Shown here: positions 60,499-64,000 of the stretch, piece after piece
Position numbering within the stretch: position 1 is the first letter of the stretch
Layout of the letters: every line of letters starts with the position of its first letter
NCBI RefSeq assembly: GCF_003346775.1
Contig: NZ_CP031219.1
Location: 1,054,001 to 1,118,000 of the forward strand
Direction of reading: 5' to 3'
DNA length: 64,000 nt
From: Malaciobacter mytili LMG 24559
GTDB lineage: Bacteria > Campylobacterota > Campylobacteria > Campylobacterales > Arcobacteraceae
Position numbers and translations under genes: made by a program
The notes under the pieces: generated by a model
Told to the model about the DNA's origin: nothing
Database searches by the model: none
Seen by the model: the letters and a program-made list of their open reading frames with translations, nothing else

Positions 60499-61260
60499 TT
60501 ATATCTCATTAGAAACTTCGTATCCAGCAAGTGCTGAACCAATAGCTCCCATTAGTTGTGGATATTTTGCTGCAACTACATTTTTTTCTAATTTTTTAGA
60601 TAGTAGTTGTAATAAAAAAGGGTTTAATGCTCCTCCTCCACTAAAAATTATATTATCACTTTTTATGGCAAATTTTTTAGCCATAGAAGCTAGTCTTGAG
60701 GCAATTGATTCATGTACAGCATAACAAATATTAGCTGCACTCTCTTTTTTTGCAATTAATGAGATTACTTCTGATTCGGCAAATACTGCACACATACTAG
60801 AAATACTTAACTCTTTTGTTGCTTCAAAGCCTATTTTTGAAAACTTTTCTAGTTCAAGGCCCATTCTACTTGCAGCTATTTCTAAAAATTTTCCAGTTCC
60901 TGCTGCACATTTATCATTCATTTTAAAATCTATAAATCCACCATTTAAATCAAGCTTTATTACTTTACTATCTTGACCACCCAAGTCAATAACCATATCA
61001 GCACTATTGTCAAAATGAAAGGCTGCTTTTGCATGGGCTTTTATTTCACTAATTATAGGACAAGAAAAACACTCTTCTATCATATGTCTTCCATATCCTG
61101 TTGAAACTAGCATTTCTATTTGTTTATCTTTTAAATATTCTTTTACTATTTCATCTTGATTTACAATAGTTGGGATAATTTTTGTATCAATAATTTCTTT
61201 ATTTTTATTTATAGCACATATTTTTGTGTAAGTAGAACCTACATCAACACCCCAATACAT
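60499..61260 (-). CDS. activator ATPase of 2-hydroxyacyl-CoA dehydratase / double-cubane cluster protein
   Basis: 253 residues of the BadF/HgdC ASKHA ATPase family. Motifs: GVDVGSTYTKICAI (phosphate 1), VSTGYGRHMIEE, VIDLGGQDSKVI, the two [4Fe-4S] cysteines in NDKCAAGTGKFLE and SISSMCAVFAESEVIS, and IFSGGGALNP. The dimer bridges one cluster and uses ATP to drive a low-potential electron onto its partner. The gene directly follows the dehydratase homologue with no gap, the standard pair. Confidence 0.92.
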   Translation of the reverse strand: MYWGVDVGSTYTKICAINKNKEIIDTKIIPTIVNQDEIVKEYLKDKQIEMLVSTGYGRHMIEECFSCPIISEIKAHAKAAFHFDNSADMVIDLGGQDSKVIKLDLNGGFIDFKMNDKCAAGTGKFLEIAASRMGLELEKFSKIGFEATKELSISSMCAVFAESEVISLIAKKESAANICYAVHESIASRLASMAKKFAIKSDNIIFSGGGALNPFLLQLLSKKLEKNVVAAKYPQLMGAIGSALAGYEVSNEI

Positions 61261-62586
61261 TTAATTTTGCTTCTTTTTAAAAGAAGTTGCTTTTTTCTTA
61301 AAGTTAATACTTTCTAAAAAGGCTTCAACTCTTGTTTTAATTTGTCCTGCATCTTCTGGAGAATAGTCTGATTCAATAACTAAACAAGCAATTCCTTCTT
61401 TTTCTAAAGCTTGTGTTACTAGATGTGCTTCCACATTATAAGTATGACAAAAAGATAAAGTATAATAAATTACTCCATCAGCTTGTCTATCTTTATACAT
61501 TTTAAGAATTTTATCTATTCTTGGAGCATTAGGAGTAAAACAAGCACAATCAACAGCACTATACTTATCAAGTAATTTTTGCATTAATTCATCTTCTGTT
61601 GTTACTTCATCTAAATTTACATTATCTTTATAATATCTATGCCCAATACATGACTCTTCATTAATAATAGCACCCCCACTTGTTTCAACTGCTGTATGAA
61701 GTTTCCAGTTTGGTGGAGCAAAAGGAGTACCTAAAACTATAAGTCTTGGAGTATCTTCTTCAAATACACTAATTTTATTTTCAACTCTTTTTTCAAGTTC
61801 ATCGCAAAGTTCATTTACTTTTTGAGTATATCTTACTGGGTCATCTAAAAATCCCATTTGAGTAACAAATAAGCCATCTTTTCCACTAATTGGAATTATG
61901 TCTTTATTCATACTTCTTAATCTATCTAATCTTTGTAAAGCTTCTCTTTTTTCATTTACTATCTTTGTTCCTTTTTTCATCTCTTCTAAAGATAGTTTTT
62001 CCCCTGTAATACTCTCTATATGCTCTTTAAACTCTACTAATTCCTCTTTCCAAAGTTTTAAATCTTTTTCTCTTTTCATATGGGGAATATTCATAACTTT
62101 TACTGGATGATGTTTATTTAAAATTTCCCAAGTTTTTTTCTTTGCTTCACAAGTTGTTTCTCCATAAATAAAATCTGATGATTGTGTATAAGCACATGTT
62201 TTTTGTAGCTTAAAACCATGAGCAGATTTTATTAAAGGACAGATATTTCTAGGAAGTTCTGTTTCTGCATCTGCAATTGTAGCAGGGCTTCCTCCACATA
62301 ACCCAAAACAAGCGCCACCTGCACCAACTATAATCTCTTCAGGAACAAAAATACAAAAAGCACCAATTGAAGGTCTTTTTTTCTTTCTTAATTCATTTAT
62401 TTCAGCTATTCTTTGACCTTGAATTTCACTCATAAACCAATCAAAATATTTCATAGCTTCAGGTCTGTTTTTTTGAGTCATAAATTGATTTTTATAAGAT
62501 TCTAATCCCATTTCCATCATTTTTGCATGTCTTTCAACATCCACTCCAATATCTTTTAATAAACTTCTATGTTCATGTACACCCAT
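61261..62586 (-). CDS. double-cubane cluster protein-like 2-hydroxyacyl-CoA dehydratase homologue
   Basis: 441 residues, HgdB/YjiM-like. Conserved cysteines: C78, C93, C97 (GGACFGLCGG), C116, C131, C146 (GETTCEAKK), C313 (EESCIGHRYY), C347/C349 (VDCACFTPNAPR) and C380 (SFCHTYN). There is only one such subunit gene, not the alpha/beta pair of amino-acid-fermenting dehydratases. This single-subunit-plus-activator arrangement is that of the double-cubane cluster proteins (DCCP), which reduce small molecules such as acetylene in vitro and whose natural substrate is unknown. The leader upstream has paired structures (see 62631-62681). Confidence 0.85.
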   Translation of the reverse strand: MGVHEHRSLLKDIGVDVERHAKMMEMGLESYKNQFMTQKNRPEAMKYFDWFMSEIQGQRIAEINELRKKKRPSIGAFCIFVPEEIIVGAGGACFGLCGGSPATIADAETELPRNICPLIKSAHGFKLQKTCAYTQSSDFIYGETTCEAKKKTWEILNKHHPVKVMNIPHMKREKDLKLWKEELVEFKEHIESITGEKLSLEEMKKGTKIVNEKREALQRLDRLRSMNKDIIPISGKDGLFVTQMGFLDDPVRYTQKVNELCDELEKRVENKISVFEEDTPRLIVLGTPFAPPNWKLHTAVETSGGAIINEESCIGHRYYKDNVNLDEVTTEDELMQKLLDKYSAVDCACFTPNAPRIDKILKMYKDRQADGVIYYTLSFCHTYNVEAHLVTQALEKEGIACLVIESDYSPEDAGQIKTRVEAFLESINFKKKATSFKKKQN

Positions 62587-62630
62587 AATATTTGCCTTTA
62601 ATTAAATGCTGTTAAAAAAGTAGTTACATG

Positions 62631-62681
62631 TAAAAAAGCTAAAAGAATGGAAGCTTAGTCATGTATGTCTAATCCTTAGAC
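62631..62681 (-). promoter_or_regulatory. structured leader of the DCCP-like gene
   Basis: On the minus strand: GTCTAA-GGA-TTAGAC (62681-62667), then AAGCT...AGCTT (62656-62652 and 62640-62636) followed by a seven-base T run. The second resembles a terminator inside the leader, about 45 bp before the start. Attenuation is possible; unproved. Confidence 0.4.
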
Positions 62682-62780
62682 CTAATATACAGCTTTACTT
62701 AAAATTATAATATAGTTTTATTAATAAAGTATTAAAAAAGGTAAAAATATTTTTACTTTTATATGTAAGTTAAAGTTATA

Positions 62781-62804
62781 AATTAAGAGAAGATTCTCTT
62801 AATT
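62781..62804 (-). terminator. terminator after the zinc-ribbon membrane gene
   Basis: AATTAAGAGAA-GA-TTCTCTTAATT, perfect 11-bp arms, overlapping the stop codon of the minus-strand gene. Confidence 0.75.
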
Positions 62805-63191
62805 TTCATAAAGGAAGAATTTATGTTCTTTATTTTTTTGACATTGAATATATTCACTATTTGCAATTTTTAGTTCTCCCTTACATATAGGGCAATTTCC
62901 TTTTAATTTTGTAAGATAAACATCTCCTGCATTTGAACATTCAAAACTATATTCTCCAAAATATAAAATCTTTTTTTGAAGTAAAATAATACTTAGAATT
63001 AATGCAGCAAAAGGAATAATTCCTAAAAAAATAAGTGTAGTATTTTTAGTTTCATAATATAAGGCTATAAAATATAAAAGTAGGGCACTAAAGATTAAGA
63101 TTACTCTTGTTATTTTTAATTGTTTACCAAAGATTTTTATAGCTTTCTCATAAACTCTTTCTAGTTTAACTTTTTCATTTTTTTTCTTCAT
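62799..63191 (-). CDS. membrane protein with C-terminal zinc ribbon, unknown function
   Basis: 130 residues from the ATG at 63191, which follows AGAGAG; an upstream in-frame ATG at 63221 has no such site. Two membrane helices (about 28-46 and 53-73), then a cytoplasmic zinc-ribbon-like part with CPICKGELKI and YIQCQKNKEHKF, likely ligands C-x-x-C and C-x-n-H. The N-terminus is very basic. I do not recognise the family. Confidence 0.68.
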   Translation of the reverse strand: MKKKNEKVKLERVYEKAIKIFGKQLKITRVILIFSALLLYFIALYYETKNTTLIFLGIIPFAALILSIILLQKKILYFGEYSFECSNAGDVYLTKLKGNCPICKGELKIANSEYIQCQKNKEHKFFLYEN

Positions 63192-63310
63192 TTGCTCTCT
63201 TTTGTTTTTATAATAATACAAAATTAGTTTTTAACTATCTATTATCTACACATAATCTACACGTAAATTTGTTAAAATATAATAGTTTTTTTTATTTGGA
63301 GTAATAAGTT

Positions 63311-63949
63311 ATGCAAAACAAAAAAGTTGTTTTACTTTCAATAATAGCAATTTTAGCTTTATTTATTGGCGGTACATATTTTTATAAAAGTAGTAAAGCT
63401 AAAGAGTATCAAGCTTTAGTACAAAAGAAAAAAGATAGTCTTCAAAGACCTTATTCTTTAGTAGTTGGTAATAGTGATGCAAAGGTTCAATTAGTTGAGT
63501 TTTTTGATCCTGCTTGTGGAACTTGTGCTCAATTTCATCCTTATGTAAAAAATATTATGAAAGAAAACGAAGGAAAGATAAAACTTGTTTTAAGATATGC
63601 TCCTTTTCATAAAAATTCTGATTTTGCTGTAAGGGTTTTAGAAGCTTCAAGAAAGCAAGATAAATTTATGCAAACTTTAGAAATTTTATTTGCTACACAA
63701 GGATATTGGACAGAAAATCATATTGTAATACCAGAAAAAATATGGAGAGTTTTACCTAAAGCTGGCCTTGATATGCAAATGTTAGCAAATGATATGAAAA
63801 ATGATGAAATTACAAAAATAATCAAACAAGATTTATTTGATGCCCAAGAGTTAGGTGCAAATAAAACACCTTCTTATTTTGTAAATGGTAAACCTTTAGA
63901 AGTATTTGGTTTACAAGAATTAATAGATTTAATTAATTCTCAATTATGA
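63311..63949 (+). CDS. periplasmic DsbA-like thioredoxin-fold protein
   Basis: 212 residues. An N-terminal signal anchor (KKVVLLSIIAILALFIGGTYFY), then a DsbA-type thioredoxin domain: LVEFFDPACGTCAQFHPYV with the redox pair C-G-T-C, a helical insert, and the cis-proline loop GANKTPSYFVNG. CGTC is not the CPHC of DsbA, and is nearer to disulfide isomerases or thiol reductases. It would act on periplasmic cysteines, for instance in the many Cys-rich or haem proteins here. AGTAATAAGTT precedes the ATG; the site is weak. Confidence 0.88.
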   Translation: MQNKKVVLLSIIAILALFIGGTYFYKSSKAKEYQALVQKKKDSLQRPYSLVVGNSDAKVQLVEFFDPACGTCAQFHPYVKNIMKENEGKIKLVLRYAPFHKNSDFAVRVLEASRKQDKFMQTLEILFATQGYWTENHIVIPEKIWRVLPKAGLDMQMLANDMKNDEITKIIKQDLFDAQELGANKTPSYFVNGKPLEVFGLQELIDLINSQL

Positions 63950-64000
63950 TTTTTTAAATCTCTTTTTTATTTTAAAATATAGGGTACTTCCTACTATTAT

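Overview
This is a strongly AT-rich chromosomal window, almost fully coding, with no insertion sequence, phage module, rRNA or CRISPR array visible. The gene set suggests Campylobacterota, most likely the Arcobacter lineage: Tat-exported selenocysteine formate dehydrogenases with the small Fdh Tat protein and TorD-like chaperones, a TupABC tungstate importer, a ModE-like regulator that is only a DNA-binding domain, MacA/Ccp-type cytochrome c peroxidase, and HisKA_2 kinases. The assignment rests on gene content and order only.

Layout. 1-6.1 kb: the end of dbpA, a DUF3137-like/LemA pair, a CorA-type transporter, ribA and a chemotaxis receptor. 6.2-19.4 kb: a haem peroxidase, then an iron-uptake-like island made of two TonB-dependent receptors, two PepSY-type membrane proteins and two small membrane proteins on the minus strand, divergent from two tandem paralogous response regulator/histidine kinase pairs. 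19.4-23.1 kb: an HD phosphohydrolase whose N-terminus has no standard start codon, a 39-residue FeoB-associated Cys-rich protein behind a Fur-box-like site, a PhoH-like ATPase and a small secreted protein. 23.1-28.7 kb: the selenocysteine machinery, with selB-selA, tRNA-Sec, and selD, itself a selenoprotein with an in-frame TGA at codon 16. 28.7-34.0 kb: a Tat-exported transglutaminase-like protein with MerT-like and MerP-like partners behind a leader that may hide the ribosome binding site, then a periplasmic binding protein/kinase/regulator set.

34.2-47.2 kb: a duplicated formate dehydrogenase locus. Each copy has a TorD-like chaperone, a small Tat protein, Sec-containing FdhA, FdhB and FdhC; copy 1 is preceded by a 4Fe-4S protein. 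47.3-56.3 kb: FdhD, an uncharacterised internally repeated protein, a ModE-like regulator, a divergent cysteine-desulfurase-like protein, MoeA, and two complete oxyanion importers in series (Tup-type, then Wtp/Mod-type). 56.4-64 kb: small and housekeeping-like genes, a YedF/DsrE-like protein, a DUF4153 membrane protein, an EF-hand protein, a methyltransferase, a double-cubane-cluster-type 2-hydroxyacyl-CoA dehydratase homologue with its activator ATPase, and a DsbA-like thioredoxin.

How it fits together. From 23 to 57 kb the genes appear to serve one purpose: making and controlling W/Mo- and Se-dependent formate dehydrogenases. They cover selenium activation and insertion, metal import, cofactor maturation, sulfuration, chaperoning and Tat export. 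Four 21-bp palindromes of the form AATATGC-N7-GCATATT (one degenerate) precede the FDH and fdhD-modE transcription units and are candidate operators for the encoded ModE-like protein. In the iron-like island, both TonB receptor genes share one promoter layout: tandem TGTGATT repeats 11-12 bp apart plus a Fur-like inverted repeat, at almost the same distance from the start codon. The obvious candidate regulators are the adjacent paralogous response regulators.
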